Positions 25,642 to 33,479 of a DNA stretch of 64,000 nucleotides are shown here, piece by piece (within the stretch, counting starts at the first letter, position 1; the number at the start of each line of letters is the position of its first letter). The DNA comes from G963663315 sp965231905. GTDB taxonomy: Bacteria; Pseudomonadota; Gammaproteobacteria; Arenicellales; Poriferihabitantaceae. The position numbers and the translations under genes are program-made. Where the stretch lies: positions 1,488,001-1,552,000 of the forward strand of contig CBDDOO010000002.1 of assembly GCA_965231905.1 (NCBI GenBank), in the 5' to 3' direction. A model generated the notes under the pieces. That model was not told the origin of the DNA. It was given only the letters and a program-made list of their open reading frames with translations, and did no database searches.

Positions 25642-26508
25642 TTGGAAATTATCTCGATTCTGTTCCCTGTTGTTGTCATCGTACTGCTCGGATTCCTGTA
25701 CGCCTACAAGTTCGAGCCCGATATGGGGGTGGCGAACGGGCTGGTTTTGCGGGTGTTTTTGCCAGCGTTGATATTCGATGTCGTGGCTGGCGGGGAGTTT
25801 GCGATTGTCACTTACCGTTGGCTGATTATCGGCGGGCTGCTGGTCATTATCGGGTCGGGGCTGATCGCCTGGCCGATCGGACGGCTCCTGAACTATCCCA
25901 ACCGCGCGTTCGTGTCGAGCATGATGTTCAACAACTGCGGGAATCTGGGGCTGCCGGTTGCGGTCCTGGCGTTTGGCGAACAGGGGCTGGGAGCCGCGAT
26001 CATCCTGTTTCTGGTCAGCAATCTGGGGCATTTCACGTTCGGGGTTTATCTTTTCGGAGGGGCGGTATCGTGGAAGAGTCTGCTGGGCAACGCGGTCAAT
26101 GTCGCGACCATACTGGCGCTCGTGTTCAATTTTACCGGGGTCAGACTGCCTGAGGTCATCCAGTTCCCAATCACCATGCTCGGCCAGGTCGGGATTCCGT
26201 TGATGCTTTTCTCTCTGGGCGTTCGCATGCGAAGGACGCAGATGGAACACTGGAAAATCGGAGTCGTATCCGGCCTGGTTTGTCCGTTGTCGGGACTTTT
26301 GTTCGCGGCTGTCGCAATCTGGATACTGCCCCTGACGACATTCCAGACCGGGATCCTGATTCTGTTTTCGGCGTTGCCGCCAGCGGTTCTGAATTTCCTG
26401 TTTTCAGAGCGATACAACCAGCAGCCGGAAGTGGTGGCGTCCATCGTATTGATTTCCAACGCGATGTCGGTCGGTGTACTGTCGGTCGTACTGTGGTGGC
26501 TGTTGTGA
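25642..26508 (+). CDS. AEC (auxin efflux carrier) family transporter
   Basis: 288-residue polytopic membrane protein starting MEIISILFPVVVIVLLGFLY, with the family's NNCGNLGLPVAVLAFGEQGL and the two-fold repeat of five helices. Bacterial AEC members move organic acids such as malate or malonate; the solute here is unknown. TTG start at 25642 preceded by GGAGA. It is the last core-like gene before the AT-richer segment. Confidence 0.85.
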   Translation: MEIISILFPVVVIVLLGFLYAYKFEPDMGVANGLVLRVFLPALIFDVVAGGEFAIVTYRWLIIGGLLVIIGSGLIAWPIGRLLNYPNRAFVSSMMFNNCGNLGLPVAVLAFGEQGLGAAIILFLVSNLGHFTFGVYLFGGAVSWKSLLGNAVNVATILALVFNFTGVRLPEVIQFPITMLGQVGIPLMLFSLGVRMRRTQMEHWKIGVVSGLVCPLSGLLFAAVAIWILPLTTFQTGILILFSALPPAVLNFLFSERYNQQPEVVASIVLISNAMSVGVLSVVLWWLL

Positions 26509-26569
26509 CTCTTTGCTGTCAATGAGGTCTCGTAATATTGCCAGGCTGGTTGATTGGATATTTTGAATG

Positions 26570-26610
26570 ACTTGCCTGATAATACTCGTCTCGAAAGGCA
26601 AGTGGTTTTT
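26570..26610 (+). terminator. Possible intrinsic terminator or leader hairpin at the edge of the AT-rich segment
   Basis: Perfect 8-bp inverted repeat ACTTGCCT (26570-26577) and AGGCAAGT (26596-26603) with an 18-base loop, followed two bases later by TTTTT. The long loop makes it weaker than a textbook terminator. It could end the AEC transcript or lie in the leader of the next operon. Confidence 0.4.
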
Positions 26611-26663
26611 GAACTGCTTGACTGGAAACCGGTATGACAACTAATCTGTGTGAGGATTATCAA

Positions 26664-27851
26664 ATGAACAAGAGAGCGCTTATTCAATCAGCAATCGCTG
26701 CATTTACGATTACAATCGTTTCCGGGACTACTGCTTTAGCAGAGAACCCTGTTTTAAAAATTGGCTTTGTGGGTGTGACCAGTGGTCCCGCCGCAGCCTG
26801 GGGGATATCGAACCAGCGTTCAATGGAAACACGCGCCGCATGGTTGAATGAAATCGGCGGGTATAAGATTGGTGATGTCACATACGACATTGAAATCGTG
26901 TCATTTGATGATCAAAAAGATCCAAAGCGCGCCATTGCCGGCATGGAAAAAATGGCTCAGGAAGGCATCCATTATGTTGTGGGGCCGAATGTCGATGACG
27001 GCGCCGCTGCGGTACGGCCAGTTGCAGAAGCAAACGGCATTATGTATTTCCCATACGCATTCCCGAAGGAGCTTTACACCGCGCCTGCATCCAACGCTAT
27101 TTTGGGTATGGTCGCCAATTACCAATCGGGGCCAGCAATTTATAAGCATTTAATGGAAAATAATGGTGTCCGGAAGATTGCTTTTATTGCAGCGAACGAA
27201 TCTGACCCGCTGAGCCAGCGCGATGGCGGTGTTGCCGCCGCTGAGTCGCTTGGCCTGGAAGTTGTATCTGCAAACGTTACATATCAAGTGGATACCACGG
27301 ACTTTACGCCTGTTTTGACGCCTGTAATGGGCTCCAAACCTGATTTGCTGGTGCTTTCAGGGGTTTCACCCGGCAACGCGCCTCAATTAATCCGTTCAGC
27401 GCGGGAGCTCGGTTACCAGGGTTTGATTTCAACTGAAACAGCGCAGGATGCCGGGGTTTTGGCAGAAGGCGCTGGAGATTTGGCGAATGGCTTCATTTCT
27501 GTGGGTGGGGCTTCGACGCCGGAGCTTGCATCAGACATGATGATCGAATTCGTTGATCGTTACACCGAAATGTTCGGTGAGTATAATGATGAGTCCAACA
27601 CAAAGGTATACGCTTTGGAATTCATCCTTGAAACGTTAAAGGCAAATCCGGCGGCAATTGATGATGTTGAAGCGTTTAAAACGACTATGGATACGTTTGA
27701 AGCGCCGAACCCGTATATGAAAGGTGATGCGAAACTGCGATACGTTGGTATGACCTCATTTGGTCAGCGTCGCCAGGTTTCGGTTCCTTTGGTTGTGAAT
27801 GTCTACCAGGACGGTGCATTTGAAACCATGTTTGTAGCTGAAGTCGATTAA
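26664..27851 (+). CDS. Branched-chain amino acid-type ABC importer, periplasmic binding protein (operon 1)
   Basis: Type I periplasmic-binding protein of the LivJ/UrtA class, 395 residues. Signal peptide ends SGTTALA before ENPVLKIGFVG. Start at ATG 26664 with TGAGGA 8 bases upstream; a longer in-frame start at 26634 would disrupt the signal peptide. The ligand is unknown: the family covers leucine, urea, amides and aromatic acids. It leads an operon ending in a racemase-family gene, hinting at an amino acid or hydantoin-like solute. Base use is AT-richer than the core (26 G+C in 27601-27660). Confidence 0.9.
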   Translation: MNKRALIQSAIAAFTITIVSGTTALAENPVLKIGFVGVTSGPAAAWGISNQRSMETRAAWLNEIGGYKIGDVTYDIEIVSFDDQKDPKRAIAGMEKMAQEGIHYVVGPNVDDGAAAVRPVAEANGIMYFPYAFPKELYTAPASNAILGMVANYQSGPAIYKHLMENNGVRKIAFIAANESDPLSQRDGGVAAAESLGLEVVSANVTYQVDTTDFTPVLTPVMGSKPDLLVLSGVSPGNAPQLIRSARELGYQGLISTETAQDAGVLAEGAGDLANGFISVGGASTPELASDMMIEFVDRYTEMFGEYNDESNTKVYALEFILETLKANPAAIDDVEAFKTTMDTFEAPNPYMKGDAKLRYVGMTSFGQRRQVSVPLVVNVYQDGAFETMFVAEVD

Positions 27852-27882
27852 ATGACTCCCTTGTCTTAACACTACTGCAAAC

Positions 27883-27913
27883 CCCGGGCATATATCGGGT
27901 ATATATGTCCGGG
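27883..27913 (+). other. Strong RNA hairpin between binding protein and livH-like gene
   Basis: Arms 27883-27895 and 27901-27913 pair over 13 bp (CCCGGGCATATAT with its near complement, one G-U) around the 5-base loop CGGGT. No U-run follows. Analogous in position to hairpins at 7769-7800 and 61078-61097 but unrelated in sequence. Confidence 0.65.
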
Positions 27914-27937
27914 TCGTTTCTCTGAAAAGGTTACCTG

Positions 27938-28807
27938 ATGGAGCAGATGCTTGCGAACGGGCTGTATCTTGGCGCGCAATACGCAATGATCGCGCTGGGC
28001 CTGACTTTAATATTCGCTTTGATGAATGTCTTGAATTTCGCCCATGGACAGATGTATGTAATAGGCGGGTTCATTACCTACACGCTTTATGGGCAATTGG
28101 GCATGCCTCTTGTTTTGGCGCTTGTTGCATCGTGCATGACGCTTGCAGTGTTAGGGGCCCTGATAGAGCGTTTTCTTTTCGGGCCCATTATCAAACGGTC
28201 GGCGCGGGAAGAAAGCACAATGTTGCTGGCCGCTGGTCTGGCCTTTTTCCTGGATGCGCTGATTTTGTTGATTTTTGGAGAAAAACAACGCGGTGTCCCA
28301 AAAATTGTCGATGGTGTTTTTAACTACGACTTCCGTCTGATTATGCCCTACGACAGGATCCTGATTTTTGTTTTGGCGATTCTTTCGATTGTCGGTTTCA
28401 TCTCCTACATGCAGTTCAGTAAAACAGGTCGCGCGCTGCGCGCGCTTGCCCAGGATCGCGTTGCCGCACAACTTATGGGGGTAAATGTTGATCGTTATTC
28501 CATGATCGGGTTTGCCCTGGGCGCGATGCTGGCTGGTCTGGTTGGCGGCTTGCTGGTTACCATCACAGGCGTTAATCTGGGTATGGGCGGCCCAACATCC
28601 ATCAAGGCCTTTATGATGGTCATGATTGGTGGAGCGGGTGTTATTTCAGGCGCGATTGCCGGCGGTTTCATACTGGGCATGATGGAGGCCGTTGGCCTGG
28701 CCTTGTTATCGCAGTACGGCGATATTACGTATCTGCTGATTTTCATATCTTTAATGATCTTCCTGGCCATTCGCCCGCAAGGATTGATGGGCAAACCGTG
28801 GGGCTAA
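27938..28807 (+). CDS. Branched-chain amino acid-type ABC importer, permease 1 (LivH-like)
   Basis: 289-residue inner-membrane permease with the LivH opening NGLYLGAQYAMIALGLTLIF and ALMNVLNFAHG motif, and about eight membrane helices. The cytoplasmic coupling region GRALRALAQDRVAAQLMGVN is typical. Second gene of operon 1, 19 bases before the LivM-like gene. Confidence 0.93.
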   Translation: MEQMLANGLYLGAQYAMIALGLTLIFALMNVLNFAHGQMYVIGGFITYTLYGQLGMPLVLALVASCMTLAVLGALIERFLFGPIIKRSAREESTMLLAAGLAFFLDALILLIFGEKQRGVPKIVDGVFNYDFRLIMPYDRILIFVLAILSIVGFISYMQFSKTGRALRALAQDRVAAQLMGVNVDRYSMIGFALGAMLAGLVGGLLVTITGVNLGMGGPTSIKAFMMVMIGGAGVISGAIAGGFILGMMEAVGLALLSQYGDITYLLIFISLMIFLAIRPQGLMGKPWG

Positions 28808-28825
28808 AGCCATCAGAAACCTTAC

Positions 28826-29797
28826 ATGAAAAAGCTGATCTTCGTTGCTGCTTTCTTATTTGCGATATTCGTCGTAGTCCCTGTTCTGATTAATACTACC
28901 GGCCGATGGGATTTGTACTATACCCTGACTTCGGTGGCGCTGCTTGCTATTGCCAGCGGCGGCGTATGGCTAACCTTTTATATTGGCAGGATCAATATCG
29001 GGCAGGGCGCTTTTGCTCTGATTGGCGCCTATGTCTCGGCCATTCTTGTAACCAAGGCGGGAATGTCGTTCTGGCTTTCCCTTCCACTGGCAGGACTGTT
29101 TGCCGCTTTTATTTCCGTCTTGATCGGGTTGCCCATTCTACGATTGCGCGGCGTCTATTTTGCGATGATCACGCTGGTGCTGACACAGGTGGTGACTTTA
29201 ACCGCGTTGGCATTGCCCATAACGAATGGAGCGAAAGGAATTGTATCCATTCCTTTGCCAAAAGGTGTCTCGATATTCGGCCTGAGTATTATTCCGGATT
29301 TCTCCCGGATGGCGAATACGAAGCTGGCGTTTTATATCACCGCTTGCATCATCATGATCTTGTGTTTTGCCGCGATGTATCGAATTGTAAATTCACGCCT
29401 TGGGCATCTATGCAGGTCCCTGCAACAAAACGAAGAATTGGCTGCTTCAATCGGGGTGAATATCGCCTGGCTGCGTATCATTATTTTTGCGATTTCTTCG
29501 TTTTTCGGAGGCATTGGCGGGGCAATGTTTGGCGCGATTGCACAGTCGGTGTATCCATCGAGCTTTCAGGTTGTTGATTCAATTAACTTCATGTTGAACT
29601 GTTTTCTGGGCGGGTTGGGGTATGTTTTCGGTCCAATGCTTGGAACGCTGGTATTGTACTTCGGGTGGGATCTACTGTTTGAATTTGGGCGGTATCAACT
29701 TTTGATCTATTCAAGCGTGTTGATTGTTCTGATCTTTTTCTTACCGAACGGGCTCTTGAGCATCCGTTTCAGGAAATCGAAGAGAGGACAAAAATGA
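28826..29797 (+). CDS. Branched-chain amino acid-type ABC importer, permease 2 (LivM-like)
   Basis: 323-residue partner permease; LivM features include the WLTFYIGRINIGQGAFALIGAY segment and the C-terminal GGLGYVFGPMLGTLVLYFGWD block. The coupling segment LCRSLQQNEELAASIGVN faces the ATPases. Its end overlaps the next gene by 4 bases (ATGA). Confidence 0.93.
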   Translation: MKKLIFVAAFLFAIFVVVPVLINTTGRWDLYYTLTSVALLAIASGGVWLTFYIGRINIGQGAFALIGAYVSAILVTKAGMSFWLSLPLAGLFAAFISVLIGLPILRLRGVYFAMITLVLTQVVTLTALALPITNGAKGIVSIPLPKGVSIFGLSIIPDFSRMANTKLAFYITACIIMILCFAAMYRIVNSRLGHLCRSLQQNEELAASIGVNIAWLRIIIFAISSFFGGIGGAMFGAIAQSVYPSSFQVVDSINFMLNCFLGGLGYVFGPMLGTLVLYFGWDLLFEFGRYQLLIYSSVLIVLIFFLPNGLLSIRFRKSKRGQK

Positions 29798-30573
29798 CCC
29801 CATTATTACAAGTTAAAAACATCACGAAAAAGTTTGGTGGTTTGACGGCCAATAACGATGTGACATTTGACGTAAGTGATCATGAAATTCTATCCGTGAT
29901 CGGACCCAATGGCGCCGGCAAATCCACATTATTCAAGATGATTTCGTCTTTTATGTCCACTACCAAAGGTGAGGTTTTATTACGTGGTGAGCGTATTTCA
30001 AATCTGAGCCCCCATGTGGTTGCGCGAAAAGGCGTGGTTCGGACATTTCAGGAACCGACAGTATTCAAAAGCATGACTGCGCGTGAAAGCGTTATCGTTG
30101 CGCAGCATTTAAGAGCGAAAGCATCTCTTGCCGGATATTTCTGGGGTTCCAAAGCGGCAAAACAGGATGTTGAAGATTTCGGAAGCCGGGCGGATGAAAT
30201 TCTTGAATTTCTTGGACTGGGTGAAATCGGTAATGAACTGGCGACAAACTTGCCACAAGGGCATTTTCGCGCCCTGGGGATCGCTATTGGTCTTGCAACT
30301 GACCCCAAAATTCTTTTGCTGGATGAGCCCTTTGCCGGGATGAACCATGATGAAACCATGACGACTGTAGAGCTGGTTCGATCAGTGCGGGACCGTGGCG
30401 TCACTGTGTTGCTTGTCGAGCATGATATGCCTGCGGTCATGTCCATTTCTGATCGGATCGTGGTCTTGAATTTTGGTGAAAAAATCGCTGAAGGAACCCC
30501 ACAGGAAATTCAAAACAATGAAAAAGTGATTGAAGCCTATCTGGGTAGCGTTGATGACGAAATCGGGATGTAG
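29794..30573 (+). CDS. Branched-chain amino acid-type ABC importer, ATPase 1 (LivG-like)
   Basis: 259-residue ABC ATPase: Walker A GPNGAGKST, a LivG-type VRTFQEPTVF Q-loop region, Walker B ILLLDEPFAGMN and the H-loop LVEHDMPAVM. The signature loop reads LPQGHFRALGIA rather than LSxGxQ, as in several LivG proteins. Three bases before the second ATPase gene. Confidence 0.93.
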   Translation: MTPLLQVKNITKKFGGLTANNDVTFDVSDHEILSVIGPNGAGKSTLFKMISSFMSTTKGEVLLRGERISNLSPHVVARKGVVRTFQEPTVFKSMTARESVIVAQHLRAKASLAGYFWGSKAAKQDVEDFGSRADEILEFLGLGEIGNELATNLPQGHFRALGIAIGLATDPKILLLDEPFAGMNHDETMTTVELVRSVRDRGVTVLLVEHDMPAVMSISDRIVVLNFGEKIAEGTPQEIQNNEKVIEAYLGSVDDEIGM

Positions 30574-30576
30574 AAT

Positions 30577-31314
30577 ATGACGAGCATGTTGAATTTTAGT
30601 GAGGTGGAGCTCTACTATGATCATGTTTATGCGCTCAAAGGAGTCTCCATTGAGCTTGAAGAAGGTGAAACCGTTGCATTGATCGGAGCGAACGGAGCGG
30701 GGAAATCATCCATTTTGCGCGCCATCACCGGGTTGCGCAGAATATCCAAAGGCGCCATCTATTTTAATGGAGAACAGATCAATGGAGCTTCGACGCATGA
30801 TATCGTGCGTAAAGGTATTGCAATGGTTCCTGAAGGCAGGAGGGTTTTTCCCTATATGTCTGTCAAGGACAACTTGATGATGGGCGCGTTTTCCCGGACA
30901 GAAAAAGCAGAAATCAATCAGTCTCTGGAAAGCGTTTTAGAAAGGTTTCCGCGTTTGAAAGAACGTTATAAACAGTCTGCGGGAACATTGTCAGGTGGTG
31001 AGCAACAGATGTTGGTGATTGGGCGCACCTTGATGGCCAGGCCGCGTTTGTTGCTGATGGACGAACCCTCACTTGGAATTGCGCCAAAACTGGTTCAGGA
31101 TATTGCGCGTTCTATCGTTGCTATTAACCGTGACGAAGGCGTGTCCGTTCTGTTGGTTGAACAAAATTCACGGATGGCATTGAGTATTTCCAGCCGCGCC
31201 TATGCGATGGCGACCGGAAAAGTGTTTTTGTCCGGAGAATCCAGAGAGTTGCTGGATGATGATCAAATTAAAGCCGCCTATCTGGGCGGAACCGTTGAAG
31301 GTGGCGCATCATGA
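30577..31314 (+). CDS. Branched-chain amino acid-type ABC importer, ATPase 2 (LivF-like)
   Basis: 245-residue ABC ATPase with Walker A GANGAGKSS, the LivF block VPEGRRVFPYMSVKDNL, signature LSGGEQQMLVIGRTLM and Walker B LLLMDEPSLGIAP. It forms the heterodimer with the LivG-like subunit. Its stop overlaps the racemase-family start by 4 bases (ATGA), so that enzyme is made with the transporter. Confidence 0.93.
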   Translation: MTSMLNFSEVELYYDHVYALKGVSIELEEGETVALIGANGAGKSSILRAITGLRRISKGAIYFNGEQINGASTHDIVRKGIAMVPEGRRVFPYMSVKDNLMMGAFSRTEKAEINQSLESVLERFPRLKERYKQSAGTLSGGEQQMLVIGRTLMARPRLLLMDEPSLGIAPKLVQDIARSIVAINRDEGVSVLLVEQNSRMALSISSRAYAMATGKVFLSGESRELLDDDQIKAAYLGGTVEGGAS

Positions 31315-31994
31315 AAATACTTGTCGTGAATCCGAATACGACTGCATCGATGACTGCAAAAATAGGGATGATCGCTCAATCGGTCGCACGGCCAGATACA
31401 GAAATCATTGCATCAAATCCGACAGATGGCCCAACCAGTATTCAAGGGTATCTGGATGCGGCAGCCTGCATACCCGGGCTGTTGGCCGAAATACAACGCC
31501 ACCGTGATGCAGATGCGATTGTTATTGCCTGTTTTGATGATACTGGCCTTGATGCGGCAAGATGTATGGTTGATGTTCCAGTGATTGGTATAGGAGAAGC
31601 CGCCTATCATACCGCATGTATGATCGGCGCCCGTTTTTCTGTTATCACAACTCTGAGTCGTTCGGTTCCAGGGTTGGAAGATAACCTGAAACGTTACGGG
31701 TTGTCTGCGCGTTGCGCGAAAGTCCGGGCTACAGACATACCTGTGCTGAAACTTGAAGAACAAGACCCCGGCACATTGGATAAGCTAAGGGCATCAATAC
31801 AAACTGCTATCCATGAAGATCAATGCGATACGATCGTTCTTGGCTGCGCTGGTATGGCGGACCTTATGGAACAATTGTCAAAAGAGTTCGGACTGCCGGT
31901 CATTGACGGGGTTTCTTGCGCAGTAGCGTTTGCAGAGTCTTATGCTTCCCTGGGTATCAAGACCTCCAAACTTGGAGCATATAATAACCATTGA
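31311..31994 (+). CDS. Asp/Glu/hydantoin racemase family protein
   Basis: 227-residue cofactor-independent racemase-fold enzyme starting MKILVVNPNTTASMTAKI, the hallmark of hydantoin/allantoin racemases. Two facing cysteines used for proton transfer are present: C74 in VIACFDDTG and C179 in VLGCAGMADL. The closest characterised classes are hydantoin racemase and allantoin racemase; which applies is unknown, as no hydantoinase, carbamoylase or allantoinase gene is in the window. Translational coupling to an importer suggests it acts on the imported solute. Confidence 0.88.
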   Translation: MKILVVNPNTTASMTAKIGMIAQSVARPDTEIIASNPTDGPTSIQGYLDAAACIPGLLAEIQRHRDADAIVIACFDDTGLDAARCMVDVPVIGIGEAAYHTACMIGARFSVITTLSRSVPGLEDNLKRYGLSARCAKVRATDIPVLKLEEQDPGTLDKLRASIQTAIHEDQCDTIVLGCAGMADLMEQLSKEFGLPVIDGVSCAVAFAESYASLGIKTSKLGAYNNH

Positions 31995-32045
31995 ACCGAT
32001 GAACCTCGGGATTTGCAGTGATTCGTTATCCCACAGGGCAAATTT

Positions 32046-32258
32046 GTGTTACATACGTCAGACCTTGAGCTTCTGAGCGGCATGATGGATTCCATCGTCG
32101 GGGATGTCGAGGCGGGCATCCCTACTGAGGCTGTGCTTGAGAATGCCCGGAAATTCAGCGCTTCTGGACGCATTAGCTGGGGAGAGGAAAATGATGTCAT
32201 CGTCGGTGTCATAGCTGATGGTACCCGGTGCGATGCCAATGGCCACGTCCTGACCTGA
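32046..32258 (+). CDS. Hypothetical small ORF or gene remnant
   Basis: GTG start, 70 residues; the same frame is open from a TGA at 32019, so up to 78 residues. The composition is acidic and protein-like (SDLELLSGMMDSIVGDVEAG near the start) but I do not recognise it. It has no ribosome site of note and lies in the 405-base gap between the racemase-family gene and the antitoxin. It could be the 3' remnant of a larger gene. The rest of the gap (32259-32340) shows nothing I can name. Confidence 0.3.
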   Translation: MLHTSDLELLSGMMDSIVGDVEAGIPTEAVLENARKFSASGRISWGEENDVIVGVIADGTRCDANGHVLT

Positions 32259-32344
32259 ATTGCTGGCGCTGGAAATCGTTTGTCGGATCAAGCTGAACCG
32301 GCGCCTGTCATAACGAACCCCGACCCCGACGCCGACTATTGATA

Positions 32345-32365
32345 TGTAGTGCGAATCACACTACA
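32345..32365. promoter_or_regulatory. Inverted repeat, probable operator of the tacA-like antitoxin gene
   Basis: TGTAGTG (32345-32351) and CACTACA (32359-32365) form a perfect 7-bp inverted repeat with a 7-base centre, followed by a run of A/T (ATATATTATATATT) that can hold a -10 box. It lies 34 bases upstream of the antitoxin start, as expected for autorepression by a ribbon-helix-helix antitoxin. Confidence 0.6.
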
Positions 32366-32398
32366 ATATATTATATATTGTTTCATCCGAGGGCAATC

Positions 32399-32707
32399 AT
32401 GCTCAATTTCGAAGCCGTGTCAAGGACTCCGGCGAAACAGACCAGAACAACCCAAGTGCGTCACGATGATCGTCTGGCAGTCTTGATTGAACGTGCCGCG
32501 CTTGCGCTTGCCGTAGACAAATCAGTCTTTCTGCGCACGGTGATTGAGCGTGAGGCTACCCGTGTTCTTGAATTGCAGTCCCGGCATATTTTGACGCCGG
32601 AAGATGCCGAGATGTTCATCGCGGCTTTGGATGCCCCACCGGCGCCAACCCCGCGCGCTCTTGATGCGGCTGAAAACTACCGTTCACGTGTGGTTCATGC
32701 CGACTGA
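32399..32707 (+). CDS. TacA-type (DUF1778) antitoxin
   Basis: 102-residue ribbon-helix-helix protein. Residues about 17-60 (TRTTQVRHDDRLAVLIERAA, then SVFLRTVIEREA) are the DUF1778 DNA-binding fold; the C-terminal tail including PEDAEMFIAALDAPP is the segment that normally clamps the TacT acetyltransferase toxin. Start at ATG 32399; an upstream in-frame start would lie in the operator. It overlaps the toxin remnant by 11 bases, the normal arrangement for this system. Confidence 0.85.
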   Translation: MLNFEAVSRTPAKQTRTTQVRHDDRLAVLIERAALALAVDKSVFLRTVIEREATRVLELQSRHILTPEDAEMFIAALDAPPAPTPRALDAAENYRSRVVHAD

Positions 32708-32882
32708 ACCACCGGCTCTCAGAATTGAACACTTCGATGTAATGCGGCATGACCGAGCCGATTTCGATTGCGGTGTTCCCCGTCTGAACAACTATCTGAA
32801 GCTAAGCGCGAAAAAGCAACAGAAAGACGATATGACTCGCGTTTATGTCATCGTCACAGAGGAGTTGGCAATCTGTGTATAA
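32697..32882 (+). pseudogene. Truncated TacT-type GNAT toxin
   Basis: Frame of 61 residues starting MPTEPPALRIEHF, with DFDCGVPRLNNYLKLSAKKQQ, the usual N-terminal block of TacT-like toxins that acetylate aminoacyl-tRNA. A full toxin is about 160-180 residues; this frame stops at TAA 32880-32882, before the acetyl-CoA binding loop and catalytic tyrosine region. The last residues before the stop no longer match the family, and peroxiredoxin starts 60 bases later, so the 3' two-thirds was deleted rather than frameshifted. It should be inactive. Confidence 0.75.
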
Positions 32883-32942
32883 TCCCCGGAAGTCGCATAC
32901 CACGCGAAGATTATTAATTCATAACTTGATGAGGCGCTTTCC

Positions 32943-33428
32943 ATGACTATAAAAATCGGGGACCGGATTCCCAATATATCACTTTCCACGATGACCGCTG
33001 ACGGGCCGAAGGATATTACGACCGATGAGATATTCGCCGATAAAAAAGTCGTCCTGTTCGCGTTGCCGGGCGCGTTTACGCCGACCTGCCATGCGGCTCA
33101 CTTGCCGGGGTATGTGGTCCACCACGACGCGATCAAGGCGAAAGGAGTGGATACGCTCGCCTGTTTGTCCGTGAATGATGTCTTTGTGATGGGCGCATGG
33201 GGCAAGGCGCAAAACACGCAGGATCACATTCTGATGCTGGCGGATGGGAGCGGCTCTTTTACGGAGGCGCTGGGCCTAGAACTGGATCTGACCGCGCGCA
33301 ACTTTGGCATACGCTCACAACGCTATGCGTTGATTGCCGAAGACGGAGTGGTCACTCATTTGAACGTCGAGTCGTCCGGCCCGGAGCTTGAAGTGAGTGA
33401 CGCTGAAACCACACTGGCCTTGCTGTAA
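32943..33428 (+). CDS. Peroxiredoxin, Prx5/hybrid type
   Basis: 161-residue thiol peroxidase. The peroxidatic cysteine is C49 in PGAFTPTCHAAHLPGY; the remaining Prx5 blocks VNDVFVMGAWGK and LGLELDLT follow. A second cysteine near residue 74 could act in resolving, but in related proteins reduction is by glutathione or glutaredoxin. ATG start with no strong ribosome site; first core-like gene after the accessory segment. Convergent with the SDR gene. Confidence 0.93.
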   Translation: MTIKIGDRIPNISLSTMTADGPKDITTDEIFADKKVVLFALPGAFTPTCHAAHLPGYVVHHDAIKAKGVDTLACLSVNDVFVMGAWGKAQNTQDHILMLADGSGSFTEALGLELDLTARNFGIRSQRYALIAEDGVVTHLNVESSGPELEVSDAETTLALL

Positions 33429-33479
33429 AAGGAGACAGATTTGATTCGGTGAACGTATAGAGCGCTACGCGCGTCCTGA

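Noticed and set aside
26520..32900. Prophage or integrative element
   Set aside because: No integrase, structural phage gene, tRNA target or flanking direct repeat was found; only base composition and gene content suggest transfer.
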